Source of the DNA: CAIYRG01 sp965247505
GTDB taxonomy: Bacteria; Pseudomonadota; Alphaproteobacteria; Micropepsales; Micropepsaceae
DNA: 64,000 nucleotides
Reading direction: 5' to 3'
Assembly: GCA_965247505.1 (NCBI GenBank)
Contig: OZ252020.1
Location: forward strand, 2,108,001-2,172,000
Shown in pieces: positions 40,714-49,708 of the stretch (position 1 is the first letter of the stretch; each line of letters begins with the position of its first letter). Below the pieces are notes generated by a model that did not search any database, had not been told where the DNA came from, and saw nothing but the letters and a program-made list of their open reading frames with translations. Both the position numbers and the translations under genes were made by a program.

Positions 40714-41511
40714 CTAATTCGATGCTTCGCGGATCATCGACAGCAAAGTTCGGTGCAGCGTGTCATTGGCAGCGAGAATATCGCCGGATTTGAGCATCTC
40801 TTCGCGGCCGGTGAGATCGCTGACCATGCCGCCGGCTTCGCGCACCAAAAGCAGTCCCGCAGCAATGTCCCAAGGCTGTAGCTTACGCTCCCAAAAAGCA
40901 TCGAAACGCCCCGCCGCGACCCAAGCCAAGTCAAGTGCGGCCGAGCCGAAGCGGCGGATTCCTGCAGTTGCGGCAAGAATGGAATCGGCTTCCTTCAAAA
41001 ACTCCTCGCGGCCGTCCTTTCCCATAAAGGGCGCACCCGAGGCCACAATGATATCGGCAAGATTGCTGCGCGCGGCGACGCGCAAACGCTTGTTGTTGAG
41101 AAATGCGCCATGCCCACGCTCGGCCACATACATTTCGTCTATGACCGGATTAAAGACCAGCGCGGACACCACAACGTTTTCGCGCTCCAGCCCGATGGAG
41201 ATCGCGAAATGCGGAACGCCATGCATGAAATTGGTCGTACCGTCGATCGGATCGATGACAAATCGATGGGTTTTGTCGCTGCCTGCAATGCTGCCTGCTT
41301 CTTCAAGGAGGAAGCCATAGCCGGGCCGCGCAATGGAGAGCTCTTCGACAAGGATTTTCTCGGTGCGCTCATCTGCCGCCGTCACAAAATCGGCCGGTCC
41401 CTTGCGCGAAACTTGAAGATTTTCCAATTCGCCAAAATCGCGGATTAGTCGACGGCCCGCTTTTCGCGCCGCGGCAATCATTACGTTCAGAGCCGGTGAG
41501 AGATAAGGCAC
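40714..41511 (-). CDS. suhB: Inositol monophosphatase family protein (SuhB-like)
   Basis: A 265-residue phosphatase of the IMPase superfamily. Metal-binding motifs are DFVTAADERTEK, FLLEEAG (about residue 67), DPIDGTTNFMHG (about 85) and QPWDIAAGLLLVREAGG (about 213). This subgroup matches SuhB rather than HisN, having the GTTNF form. GTG 41511 is the start, two bases after the efp stop codon. It is the last gene of a long minus-strand operon. Confidence 0.9.
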   Translation of the reverse strand: MPYLSPALNVMIAAARKAGRRLIRDFGELENLQVSRKGPADFVTAADERTEKILVEELSIARPGYGFLLEEAGSIAGSDKTHRFVIDPIDGTTNFMHGVPHFAISIGLERENVVVSALVFNPVIDEMYVAERGHGAFLNNKRLRVAARSNLADIIVASGAPFMGKDGREEFLKEADSILAATAGIRRFGSAALDLAWVAAGRFDAFWERKLQPWDIAAGLLLVREAGGMVSDLTGREEMLKSGDILAANDTLHRTLLSMIREASN

Positions 41512-41513
41512 TA

Positions 41514-42080
41514 TTAATCCGCTCGCTTGACGTAAGTACAATCATCGGTTGAGACGATGATTTTGGTGCCGGCTTCGACAAAGGGCGGGACAAGAACCCG
41601 CATGCCGTTCTCCAATATGGCGGACTTAAAAGAAGACGAGGCGGTCTGCCCTTTCGTGACCGGATCGGCCTCGACGATATTGAGCGTCACCTGCTGCGGT
41701 ATGGCGATTCCAAGGGGCTTGCTGTCATGGAGCTGAACGGTGACCTTCATACCGTCTTGAAGAAACTGCGCGCGTTCACCAACAAAATCAGTGGCGAGCT
41801 CAATTTGTTCGTAGTTTTCCATGTCCATGAAGGTGAGCATGTCGCCAGTGGCATAGAGAAACTGAAAATCCCTACGTTCAAGTTGGACTTCGTCCACCGT
41901 TTCAGCCGAACGAAAGCGCTCATTAAGTTTGGAGCCGTTTAGGACGTTTTTAAGCTCGGCTTGATAGTACGCGCCGCCCTTGCCCGGTTTGACGGCCTGC
42001 GTTTTGACCACCGACCAGAGCTGTCCATTGTGTTCGATAACCATGCCTGGCCGAACTTCATTTCCTCCAACTTTACCCAT
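41514..42080 (-). CDS. efp: Elongation factor P
   Basis: A 188-residue translation factor that relieves ribosome stalling at polyproline. The KOW-like N-terminal domain has the tip loop KPGKGGAYYQ with the modifiable Lys. OB domains follow with DMLTFMDMENYEQIEL and the C-terminal TKIIVSTDDCTYVKR. ATG 42080 (MGKVGGNEVRPG) is preferred to the GTG 12 bases upstream. No modification gene is adjacent. Confidence 0.95.
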   Translation of the reverse strand: MGKVGGNEVRPGMVIEHNGQLWSVVKTQAVKPGKGGAYYQAELKNVLNGSKLNERFRSAETVDEVQLERRDFQFLYATGDMLTFMDMENYEQIELATDFVGERAQFLQDGMKVTVQLHDSKPLGIAIPQQVTLNIVEADPVTKGQTASSSFKSAILENGMRVLVPPFVEAGTKIIVSTDDCTYVKRAD

Positions 42081-42156
42081 AACAGGTGGCACTCCTTGGC
42101 GCGAAAGGATCGGTGGATTTAAACTTTGAAAGAGCGCGCGGGTTCTAGCAGGGCCG

Positions 42157-42804
42157 TCAGTGCCCGTCCATCGCCTGCGAAAACAGTGTCTGAAACGCCT
42201 TCACCGCTGCGGCGGGGCCTTCGGCGTAGTCCCAAACGCCGGCAGAAACCGCAAGAAAATCGGCACCAGCTTCGATCAGTGATTTGCCGTTCTCGACCGT
42301 GATCCCGCCTATGGCGACGGAAGGGACCACCATGGTTTCAGACCACCAGCGAAGCTCATCTACATCCGCGCGGGTTTTGGGCTCTTTGGTCTGGGTCGGA
42401 AAGAATGCTCCAAAAGCGACATAGTCGGCGCCCTTCTCTGCCGCGTCCATCCCGAGGTGGCGGGAATCATGGCAGGTCACACCGACAATGCGCTCAGCAC
42501 CCATGGCAGCGCGGGCCTGCCCATAGGAGCCGTCTTCTTGTCCGATGTGAACGCCATCGGCGCCGAGTTTGGCCGCAAGATCGGGACGGTCGTTGAGAAT
42601 GAAAGCCACGGTCGCGCTTTGCGCCACGGGCATCAAGATTTCGCCCGCCCGCAGGATTTCGTCGTCCGAAACCTCTTTTAAGCGCAATTGCAGCGACGCA
42701 ACTTCTCCGCCATCAAACGCGCGCTTCAATTTTTCGGAAAATGCTTTGGCATCGAGCCTTGGTGGGGTGATCAGATAGAGGCGACACCGGGGTTGAGGCT
42801 GCAT
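42157..42804 (-). CDS. thiE: Thiamine phosphate synthase
   Basis: A 215-residue TIM-barrel enzyme that joins HMP-PP and THZ-P to give thiamine phosphate. Motifs are FILNDRPDLAAKLGADGVHIGQED, ADYVAFGAFFPTQTK and VPSVAIGGIT. ATG 42804 (MQPQPRCRLYLITPPRL) matches family length. It lies 11 bases after the preceding unknown gene. No other thi gene is nearby, so it is separated from the rest of the pathway. Confidence 0.92.
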   Translation of the reverse strand: MQPQPRCRLYLITPPRLDAKAFSEKLKRAFDGGEVASLQLRLKEVSDDEILRAGEILMPVAQSATVAFILNDRPDLAAKLGADGVHIGQEDGSYGQARAAMGAERIVGVTCHDSRHLGMDAAEKGADYVAFGAFFPTQTKEPKTRADVDELRWWSETMVVPSVAIGGITVENGKSLIEAGADFLAVSAGVWDYAEGPAAAVKAFQTLFSQAMDGH

Positions 42805-42815
42805 AATTTGAACCA

Positions 42816-43259
42816 CTATTGCAGTTCGGCGTTGAAAACGCGCGAGTGCGCCGGGCCGGCCTGAAGCTTTCCGCAATCTAGCCAGCCATCGTCAAGCGTG
42901 TAGGGCAATATGATTTCCAGCGGATCGCGGTCGCGGTGTTCGAGGCGGCAAATAATGGCGTCTGTTCGTTCCGTTTGCCCGGGCAAGTTGACCGTGGCAT
43001 CGAAACAAATACCGAATGCCCGTATGTGCTCCTGACCCGCTTCGTTCTTGGCTGCGCGAATAATAAGATCGATTACGTGATTGGCTTTCGGCACGCGCTC
43101 TTCCAGGTCGATGGCAAACGGAATCAGTTCGCCGTGAATATTGACGTTGACCGCAAAGGGAACGATTTCACCAAAATCGACCAGCGCCTCGCGCGCAAAA
43201 CGCTGGCACCACTCCCAAATGGCTTCAAAATCGCCCTTGGCGCTTTCCTCATCGATCAT
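42816..43259 (-). CDS. Conserved-looking hypothetical protein
   Basis: A 147-residue soluble protein (MIDEESAKGDFEAIWEWCQRF...), acidic, with alternating beta strands such as VNVNIHGELIPFAIDLEE and a C-terminal YTLDDGWLDCGKLQAGP. No family is recognised. It is placed in the fba-thiE part of the operon, 49 bases after fba and 11 before thiE. A frame spanning the opposite strand is a shadow. Confidence 0.72.
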   Translation of the reverse strand: MIDEESAKGDFEAIWEWCQRFAREALVDFGEIVPFAVNVNIHGELIPFAIDLEERVPKANHVIDLIIRAAKNEAGQEHIRAFGICFDATVNLPGQTERTDAIICRLEHRDRDPLEIILPYTLDDGWLDCGKLQAGPAHSRVFNAELQ

Positions 43260-43308
43260 GAGTGGACCTTAGCGGTGCCTTGTTCGTCGGCCACTGCCTG
43301 CCAAATAA

Positions 43309-44337
43309 CTATGCCGCTTTCTCGAGGTCGCGCTTCCATGCGCCTTGCGCCGCAAGTCCATTCATATGCGCACGATGCGCAAATGCATTCTGCGCCGCTG
43401 CAACGTTTTCTGCCTTACCTGCCCAAATATGCTGCGGATCGTGCTGCAAGGCCCGGCCATAGGAGAAGGTGACGGTCCAAGGATGCGCCCCCATCTTGTT
43501 CATCGTGTCGAGATGCACCGTTGCTTCTTCATTGCTCTGGCCGCCGGAGAGGAAGGCAATACCAGGCACTGCACCCGGAACACAATTTTTCAGGCATCTA
43601 ATGGTCTTTTCCGCAACTTCGTCGAAGCCGGCACGGTTCGGTGCTTTAGTACCGGAGATAACCATATTTGGTTTCAGAACGATTCCTTCCAGCTTGACCC
43701 GCTGGAAGTAAAGATCCTGGAACACGGTTTTCAGCGTCCATTGCGTCACATCAAAACAGGTATCGATGTCGTGACCACCACCCATCAACACTTCCGGTTC
43801 GACGATCGGCACCAAATTATTTTCCTGACAAAGCGCGGCGTAGCGCGCGAGCGCATGAGAATTTGCGTTTATGCAAGTATGGCTCGGAATGTTTTGGCCG
43901 ATGGTGATCACCGCGCGCCATTTCGCGAAACGTGCGCCCAACTGGTAATATTCCGCCAGCCGATCGCCAAGACCGTCCAGGCCATCTGTCACCAGCTCGC
44001 CCGAACAAAACGGCAATGGTTTTGTCCCCTTGTCGACCTTAATTCCAGGAAGTGCTCCGGTGCCTGAGATTACGTTTATGAGAGGCGTTCCATCTTTCGC
44101 TTTCTGGCGGAGGGTTTCGTCAAAGAGGATGACGCCGGAGATATTGTCCCTCAGCGCCACCTCGGTCCGAAACAGCATCTCGCGATAGTCGCGGCGATTG
44201 TCCTCGGTAGACTCGACATTGATGGCTTCAAAGCGTTTTTTGATCGTGCCGGAACTCTCGTCGGCGGCAAGGATACCCTTCCCCTTCGCCACCATCGCAT
44301 TGGCTGTTGTGACCAGCTCGTCCAAGTTCATCGCCAT
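43309..44337 (-). CDS. fba: Fructose-bisphosphate aldolase class I
   Basis: A 342-residue Schiff-base aldolase of the eukaryotic-like class I type. It begins with KGILAADESSGTIKKRF, and the Schiff-base Lys is in KLEGIVLKPNMV (about residue 227). The segment AFLSGGQSNEEATVHL is conserved. It interconverts fructose 1,6-bisphosphate with DHAP and glyceraldehyde 3-phosphate. It is the fourth gene of the tkt-gap-pgk-fba block. Confidence 0.96.
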   Translation of the reverse strand: MAMNLDELVTTANAMVAKGKGILAADESSGTIKKRFEAINVESTEDNRRDYREMLFRTEVALRDNISGVILFDETLRQKAKDGTPLINVISGTGALPGIKVDKGTKPLPFCSGELVTDGLDGLGDRLAEYYQLGARFAKWRAVITIGQNIPSHTCINANSHALARYAALCQENNLVPIVEPEVLMGGGHDIDTCFDVTQWTLKTVFQDLYFQRVKLEGIVLKPNMVISGTKAPNRAGFDEVAEKTIRCLKNCVPGAVPGIAFLSGGQSNEEATVHLDTMNKMGAHPWTVTFSYGRALQHDPQHIWAGKAENVAAAQNAFAHRAHMNGLAAQGAWKRDLEKAA

Positions 44338-44376
44338 CCTATCTCTCCCACCTGTCCATCTCGCCGCGCGAGCACT

Positions 44377-45564
44377 CTATTGTTCTAACGCCGCCACGCC
44401 CGGCAAATCCTGTCCTTCGAGCCATTCCAAAAAAGCACCGCCCGCTGTCGATACATAGGTAAACCCGTCCAATACGCCGGCCTTTGCCAGCGCGGCTACC
44501 GTATCTCCACCGCCAGCGACCGACAAAAGTTTTCCAGCTGTTGTCCGTCCCGCTACCAATTTTGCCGCTGCACTCGTTCCGGCGTCGAACGGCGTCATTT
44601 CAAAGGCGCCTAGTGGCCCATTCCAAACAATGGTTGCCGTATCTTGCAATTGCTTGCCAAACAGCTCAATCGTTTTTGGACCGATATCCAGAATCATTTC
44701 CTCATTCGCAACTTCGGAGATGTCGGCGGTTCGATGCTCCGCTTCAGCCCTAAATTCCTTCGCCACGACGACATCGAGGGGAAGAAGGAGCAGAACGCCC
44801 TTCTTTTCGGCCGCCGCCATTATTTCAATTGCCGTTTTCTGCCGATCCGCTTCGATCAGAGACTTGCCGACGGCATGGCCCTTTGCAGAGAGAAATGTGT
44901 TCGCCATGGCCCCGCCGATCACCAGGATTTGCACTTTCGAGAGGAGATTTTCGAGCAGCGTGGTCTTGGTCGATATTTTTGCGCCGCCGACAACCGCCAT
45001 GACCGGATGCTTTGGGTTTTCTAGCGCCTTCGTCAAATGGATGAGTTCTCTCGCCATGCTGCGCCCGGCCGCTGAGGGGATGAGGTGGGCGATGCCTTCG
45101 GTCGAAGCGTGCGCGCGGTGTGCCACCGAAAATGCGTCATTGACGAAAATATCGCCAAGGGCAGCGAGTTCGGCCGCGAACGCCTTGTCGTTTGTCTCTT
45201 CGCCAATATGAAAACGCGTATTTTCGAGAAGGAGTATTTCCCCGTCCTGCATCGCCTCGACAGCGTTTTTGGCTTCGTCACCGACACAATCATGCGCGAA
45301 ACTGACGGGCCGGCTCACCGCTCTTGAGAGCGGCTCGATGAGCGGTGCCAATGACATTTCGGGTATGATCTGTCCCTTGGGGCGATCGAAATGCGAAAGA
45401 ACGATCACGCGCGCTCCGCTATCCGCTAATTCGCGCAAGGTTCCGCCTTGGCGCTCGATGCGTGTCGCGTCCGCGACCTTGCCGTCTTTCATCGGGACAT
45501 TGAGGTCAAGGCGCACCAGGACGCGCTTCCCCGTAACGTTCAAATCATCGAGCGTGCGATACAT
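44377..45564 (-). CDS. pgk: Phosphoglycerate kinase
   Basis: A 395-residue glycolytic kinase. Motifs include RVLVRLDLNVPMKDGKV, VLSHFDRPKG, MAVVGGAKISTK and the C-terminal hinge and nucleotide loop LSVAGGGDTVAAL. Length and pattern are normal. It begins 6 bases after the gap stop codon, indicating one transcript. Confidence 0.97.
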   Translation of the reverse strand: MYRTLDDLNVTGKRVLVRLDLNVPMKDGKVADATRIERQGGTLRELADSGARVIVLSHFDRPKGQIIPEMSLAPLIEPLSRAVSRPVSFAHDCVGDEAKNAVEAMQDGEILLLENTRFHIGEETNDKAFAAELAALGDIFVNDAFSVAHRAHASTEGIAHLIPSAAGRSMARELIHLTKALENPKHPVMAVVGGAKISTKTTLLENLLSKVQILVIGGAMANTFLSAKGHAVGKSLIEADRQKTAIEIMAAAEKKGVLLLLPLDVVVAKEFRAEAEHRTADISEVANEEMILDIGPKTIELFGKQLQDTATIVWNGPLGAFEMTPFDAGTSAAAKLVAGRTTAGKLLSVAGGGDTVAALAKAGVLDGFTYVSTAGGAFLEWLEGQDLPGVAALEQ

Positions 45565-45570
45565 CGAAGA

Positions 45571-46578
45571 TCAGAGCAGCTTGCCCATGGCCACGGCCAT
45601 GTCGGCCATGCGGTTCGAAAACCCCCATTCATTATCATACCACGACATGACGCGCGCTAGATTGCCGTCGACGACCTTGGTTTGATCGAGGCAGAAGGAG
45701 GATGACGCAGGGTTGTGATTGAAGTCGCTTGAGACCAGCGGCTCGTCGACGATATCGAGTACGCCTTTCATTGGCCCTTCCGCCGCGGCGATAATCGCCT
45801 GGTTGATTTCGTCGACGCTCGTCGCGCGTTTCGTGATCAGTTTGAAATCGACCACCGAAACATTCGGTGTCGGCACACGGATGGATACGCCGTCGAGCCG
45901 TCCATTAAGCTCAGGCAACACAAGGCCGACAGCCTTCGCCGCACCGGTGCCCGTCGGAATCATAGAGCTGGCAGCGGCGCGTCCGCGGTAAAGGTCCTTG
46001 TGAAGTTGATCGAGCGAGGGCTGATCATTGGTGTAGCTATGCACCGTGGTCATAAAGCCCTTATCGATCCCAATGGCCTCATGCAGAACTTTCGCCAATG
46101 GCGCGAGGCAGTTGGTGGTGCAAGACGCGTTGGAGACGACCACGTGATCACTCGTGAGTTGGTCATGGTTGACGCCGTAGCACACCGTGATGTCGACGCC
46201 TGGTGCAGGCGCAGAAATGAGCACACGCTTTGCGCCGGCCGTCAGATGCGTCGAGGCTTTTTCTTTTGAGGCGAAAATGCCGGTGCATTCCAGCGCGATA
46301 TCGACGCCGAGTTCTTTATGCAGCAATTCTTCCGGGGTCCTAATCGCGGTCACTTTGACGCGCTTGCCGCCGATGATCATCGCGTCGGGCTCGGTGGTCA
46401 CTTCGATAGGAAAGCGCCCATGGGTTGAATCATAGCGAAGAAGATGCGCGTTGGTTTTCACCGGGCCAAGATCGTTGACGCTGACGACTTCCAGGTCGTC
46501 ACGTCCGGTCTCGACGATTGCCCGCAACACCAGCCGACCGATGCGGCCAAATCCGTTAATCGCGACGCGCACAGTCAT
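45571..46578 (-). CDS. gap: Glyceraldehyde-3-phosphate dehydrogenase type I
   Basis: A 335-residue NAD(P)-dependent enzyme. The Rossmann motif INGFGRIGRLVLRA opens the protein. The catalytic block SNASCTTNCLAPLAK is near residue 150, with NGRLDGVSIRVPTPNVS and WYDNEWGFSNRM later. The Asp-Leu-Gly (NDLGP) after the second strand may bear on cofactor choice, which I cannot settle. It sits between tkt (33 bases) and pgk (6 bases). Confidence 0.97.
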   Translation of the reverse strand: MTVRVAINGFGRIGRLVLRAIVETGRDDLEVVSVNDLGPVKTNAHLLRYDSTHGRFPIEVTTEPDAMIIGGKRVKVTAIRTPEELLHKELGVDIALECTGIFASKEKASTHLTAGAKRVLISAPAPGVDITVCYGVNHDQLTSDHVVVSNASCTTNCLAPLAKVLHEAIGIDKGFMTTVHSYTNDQPSLDQLHKDLYRGRAAASSMIPTGTGAAKAVGLVLPELNGRLDGVSIRVPTPNVSVVDFKLITKRATSVDEINQAIIAAAEGPMKGVLDIVDEPLVSSDFNHNPASSSFCLDQTKVVDGNLARVMSWYDNEWGFSNRMADMAVAMGKLL

Positions 46579-46611
46579 AATGCTTCACTTCCTTCCAAAT
46601 GTTTGTTGGGC

Positions 46612-48660
46612 TTAAGTCTTGTTAAGCCGCGCGAGCGCAGCTTCCATTGCTACTTCCGCGGTGATTCCAAAATGTTTGTAGAGATCCTTAGCAGGCGCGC
46701 TGGCGCCGAAACCATGCATGCCGATAAACGCGCCATTGGGTCCGGTGTAGCGCTCCCAGCCCATCGGGCTCCCAGCTTCGATGGCGATTCGCACCGTGCC
46801 GGCATCAATCACGGCATTTCTATATGAGTCGGGCTGATCTTCGAACAACTCCCAAGAGGGCATCGAAACGACCCGTGTCCCAACGCCTTGAGCTTGCAGG
46901 AGATCGCGCGCGCTTAAGGCGATTTCGACTTCGGAGCCGGTAGCGATCAGGCTCACGGCCGCCGCGCCTTCCGCCTCGCGCAGAACATAGGCCCCGCGGG
47001 CTGAAAGATTCTCAGATCCGGGCTCGTCGCGCACCGTCGGAAGGCCCTGGCGCGAAAGCGCGAGGATCGACGGGCGGGTTTTGTCCTGAAGTGCGATTTC
47101 CCAGCATTCGGCGGTCTCAACCGCGTCAGCCGGGCGCAACATCAGAAGATTAGGGATCGCGCGCAGCGAGGCGAGATGTTCGATGGGTTGATGGGTTGGG
47201 CCGTCTTCGCCGAGGCCGATCGAGTCATGGGTCATGACGTGTATCACGCGCTGGTGCATCAATGCCGCAAGGCGGATCGCCGGACGGCAATAGTCGGAAA
47301 AGACAAGAAAAGTGCCGGAATAGGGTATTAGCCCACCATGGAGCGCCATGCCGTTCATGGCCGCGGCCATGCCGTGTTCGCGCACGCCATAGTGGATGAA
47401 GCGGCCGGAATAGTCGTCCCGGGTGACGGCGCCGGTGTCTTTCGTCCGGGTTAGATTCGAGCCGGTCAGATCGGCCGAGCCGCCAATGGTGTTGGTGACG
47501 ATGCCGTTTATGACGTCCAAACTCATTTCCGATGCCTTGCGCGAGGCCACGGACGGCTTGTCGGCCTTGAGCTTGGCCTTAAAATCTTGAAGCGCATCGC
47601 CAAGCGCGTTCGGAATCTCGCCCGATAACGCCGTTTGGAAAGACTGGCGCTCCGAACTTGCCTCTAAATTCTTCTGCCACGCTTGGCGCGACGTTTTCCC
47701 GCGCGAACCCGCTGTGCGCCAGGCCTCGATAATATCGTCGGGAATCTCGAACGGCGCATGTGGCCAATTTAGCGCGGCACGCGCACCTTCGATCTCTTCG
47801 GATCCCAGCGCTTCGCCATGGCTTTTGGACGTGCCCGCACGCTTGGGCGCGCCATAACCGATGATTGTTTTGCAGGCGATCAAGACGGGCTTGTTGCTGG
47901 TTTTAGCCCACTCCAAAGCGGCTTCAATAGCGTCTGCGTCATGGCCGTCGATGCGCCGCGCGGCCCAGCCCATGGAAGCAAATCGCGCCAACACATCGGT
48001 GGAATCGCTAAGGCTCGTGGGGCCGTCTATGGAAATTTCATTGTCGTCATAAAGAACGATGAGACGGTTTAGCTTCAGATGACCCGCCAGGCTGCAAGCT
48101 TCGTGGCTGATGCCTTCCATCAGATCGCCGTCACCGGCGATCACATAGGTGCGGTGACCGACAAGCGCATCGCCATAGCGTGCGTTCAAAAGACGTTCGG
48201 CGAGCGCCATACCCACGGCATTGCCGAGCCCTTGCCCCAATGGCCCGGTCGTCGTCTCAATTCCTGCTGCATGACCGAATTCGGGATGTCCCGCCGACGG
48301 GCTTCCCAATTTGCGGAAATTTCGGATGTTATCGAGCGTGATGCTCTGATAGCCGGTTAAATAGAGAAGCGAATAGAGCAGCATAGAGCCGTGGCCGGCG
48401 GAGAGCACGAAGCGGTCCCGATCGGCCCAGGCGGGATCGTCGGCGTCGAATTTCAGTGTTTTTGTGAACAGAACGGTCGCGACGTCGGCCATCCCCATGG
48501 GCATTCCAGGGTGTCCGCATTTCGCATTTTCCACGGCATCCATCGACAAAGCGCGCACAGCATTTGCCATGCTGCGCAGCCCTGCGGATGTTGCTTCGAA
48601 AGCTACTTCTGAGCTCGTAGTGGAGGCGGCCTGGGCCGGCGACGCTTCTGCACTCGTCAT
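46612..48660 (-). CDS. tkt: Transketolase
   Basis: A 682-residue thiamine-diphosphate enzyme exchanging two-carbon units in the pentose phosphate and Calvin cycles. GHGSMLLYSLLYLTGY, the ThDP motif GDGDLMEGISHEA and the C-terminal TGSEVEIALSARDLL are present. ATG 48660 is chosen; upstream codons look non-coding. The N-terminal ~20 residues are Ala/Ser-rich and atypical. It is the first gene of the minus-strand operon and needs thiamine, which thiE in the same operon helps to make. Confidence 0.96.
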   Translation of the reverse strand: MTSAEASPAQAASTTSSEVAFEATSAGLRSMANAVRALSMDAVENAKCGHPGMPMGMADVATVLFTKTLKFDADDPAWADRDRFVLSAGHGSMLLYSLLYLTGYQSITLDNIRNFRKLGSPSAGHPEFGHAAGIETTTGPLGQGLGNAVGMALAERLLNARYGDALVGHRTYVIAGDGDLMEGISHEACSLAGHLKLNRLIVLYDDNEISIDGPTSLSDSTDVLARFASMGWAARRIDGHDADAIEAALEWAKTSNKPVLIACKTIIGYGAPKRAGTSKSHGEALGSEEIEGARAALNWPHAPFEIPDDIIEAWRTAGSRGKTSRQAWQKNLEASSERQSFQTALSGEIPNALGDALQDFKAKLKADKPSVASRKASEMSLDVINGIVTNTIGGSADLTGSNLTRTKDTGAVTRDDYSGRFIHYGVREHGMAAAMNGMALHGGLIPYSGTFLVFSDYCRPAIRLAALMHQRVIHVMTHDSIGLGEDGPTHQPIEHLASLRAIPNLLMLRPADAVETAECWEIALQDKTRPSILALSRQGLPTVRDEPGSENLSARGAYVLREAEGAAAVSLIATGSEVEIALSARDLLQAQGVGTRVVSMPSWELFEDQPDSYRNAVIDAGTVRIAIEAGSPMGWERYTGPNGAFIGMHGFGASAPAKDLYKHFGITAEVAMEAALARLNKT

Positions 48661-48816
48661 CCTAAAAAACCCTTTGGAAACGAGTGGCCTTAGCGAGGGG
48701 GGTCCCACCCGTCAAGGGTCGGGAGCGGAGCGCAAACAGGAATGCAAACCCGAATGCTCGGGGCGCGTTGACATGGGCTTCAACCGGCTTGAGGATACGT
48801 TCAGAAGGGGACGCAA

Positions 48817-49092
48817 ATGGAAAGGCTGGATGCAGCTGTGGCGCGCTTTAATGCAGCGCTGGATACGCTGGAAAGCGGTTGCGAAACCCTGACAAATAAG
48901 TCCGCCGATAGCGCGGACCAGAACGATTATTCTGAGGAAATTACGGAGCTCAAAGCTGAGCGCGAGCAACTGCTGGCCCGCATCAAAGCGTTTGAAGAAG
49001 AATCCCAATCGCTTGCCGGATTGGCCGAAGCGGTCGAAACACGGCTTGATGGCGCGATCAGCGAAATTCGCGCAGCGCTCGGGCGCGGATAA
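48817..49092 (+). CDS. DUF4164 family coiled-coil protein
   Basis: A 91-residue, mostly helical protein (MERLDAAVARFNAALDTLESGC ... ELKAEREQLLARIKAFEEESQSL). The heptad pattern supports a coiled coil. DUF4164 genes regularly precede zapA in Alphaproteobacteria, as here, divergent from tkt. A cell-division link is suggested by location only. Confidence 0.82.
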   Translation: MERLDAAVARFNAALDTLESGCETLTNKSADSADQNDYSEEITELKAEREQLLARIKAFEEESQSLAGLAEAVETRLDGAISEIRAALGRG

Positions 49093-49162
49093 GGCCCGCG
49101 TCGCGTTCGTCATTGATCGTTACGGCCATTGGGATCAGTCGTTGAGGACTTAGGGAGTCCAA

Positions 49163-49513
49163 ATGCCGCTCGTAAATGTTCTTATAAACGGTCGCGCCTA
49201 CACCGTCGCATGTGACGAGGGCGAAGAAGAGCGTTTGCGGGACGTCTCGCAAATTCTCGACAAAAGAGTACGGGAATTGGCGAGCTCGGTAGGCGAGGTA
49301 GGCGATACACGCCTTTTGGTTATGGCGGGACTCGTCATTTGCGATGAATTGTCGGAAACGTTCACGCGCTTGGATAAGATTGAGAAAGAATTCGCGGCAT
49401 TGAAAGAAAAACTCGGCGGCGATAGCGAAGGGAGCGAGACCGCACTCGCTGAAATGATTGAAAATGCTTCAGAGCGCCTCGAGGCCATTGCCGCGCGTAT
49501 AGCGCCCCCTTAA
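49163..49513 (+). CDS. zapA: Cell division protein ZapA
   Basis: A 116-residue protein that bundles FtsZ filaments at midcell. It starts with the beta element VNVLINGRAYTVACDEGEEERL and continues with the long helix from VGDTRLLVMAGLVICDEL to ASERLEAIAARI that forms the tetramer coiled coil. It lies 8 bases before the predicted 5' part of 6S RNA, the usual location. Confidence 0.9.
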   Translation: MPLVNVLINGRAYTVACDEGEEERLRDVSQILDKRVRELASSVGEVGDTRLLVMAGLVICDELSETFTRLDKIEKEFAALKEKLGGDSEGSETALAEMIENASERLEAIAARIAPP

Positions 49514-49520
49514 GTTCATA

Positions 49521-49688
49521 TCAGGACGGGTACTGCTCCTCTCGTTAGGAAAGCGAACCTTGGGGCCTTAATGTACTCACAGGGAGCTGTCCCTGTCCGG
49601 GATCGTGGTCCCGGGTATACGGCGCCCACCTGCACAGCAGGCCCGTGAGGATTCAATTTCCGACGGTGGCGGCGGTCCCGTCCGCTTT
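49521..49688 (+). ncRNA. ssrS: 6S RNA
   Basis: The gap between zapA and the 5-formyl-THF cyclo-ligase holds a 6S RNA. A closing stem pairs GGACGGG (49524-49530) with CCCGTCC (49677-49683). A terminal hairpin is CCGGGA/TCCCGG (49597-49614) with intervening bulges. The zapA-ssrS-fau order is conserved from enterobacteria to Alphaproteobacteria. 6S RNA mimics an open promoter and sequesters sigma-70 RNA polymerase. Exact ends are estimated. Confidence 0.88.
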
Positions 49689-49708
49689 GCCGCTCCATTC
49701 TCGGGCCT

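Noticed and set aside
43345..44067. 240-codon open frame opposite fba
   Set aside because: The fba reading frame is unmistakable; this is a high-G+C shadow frame.
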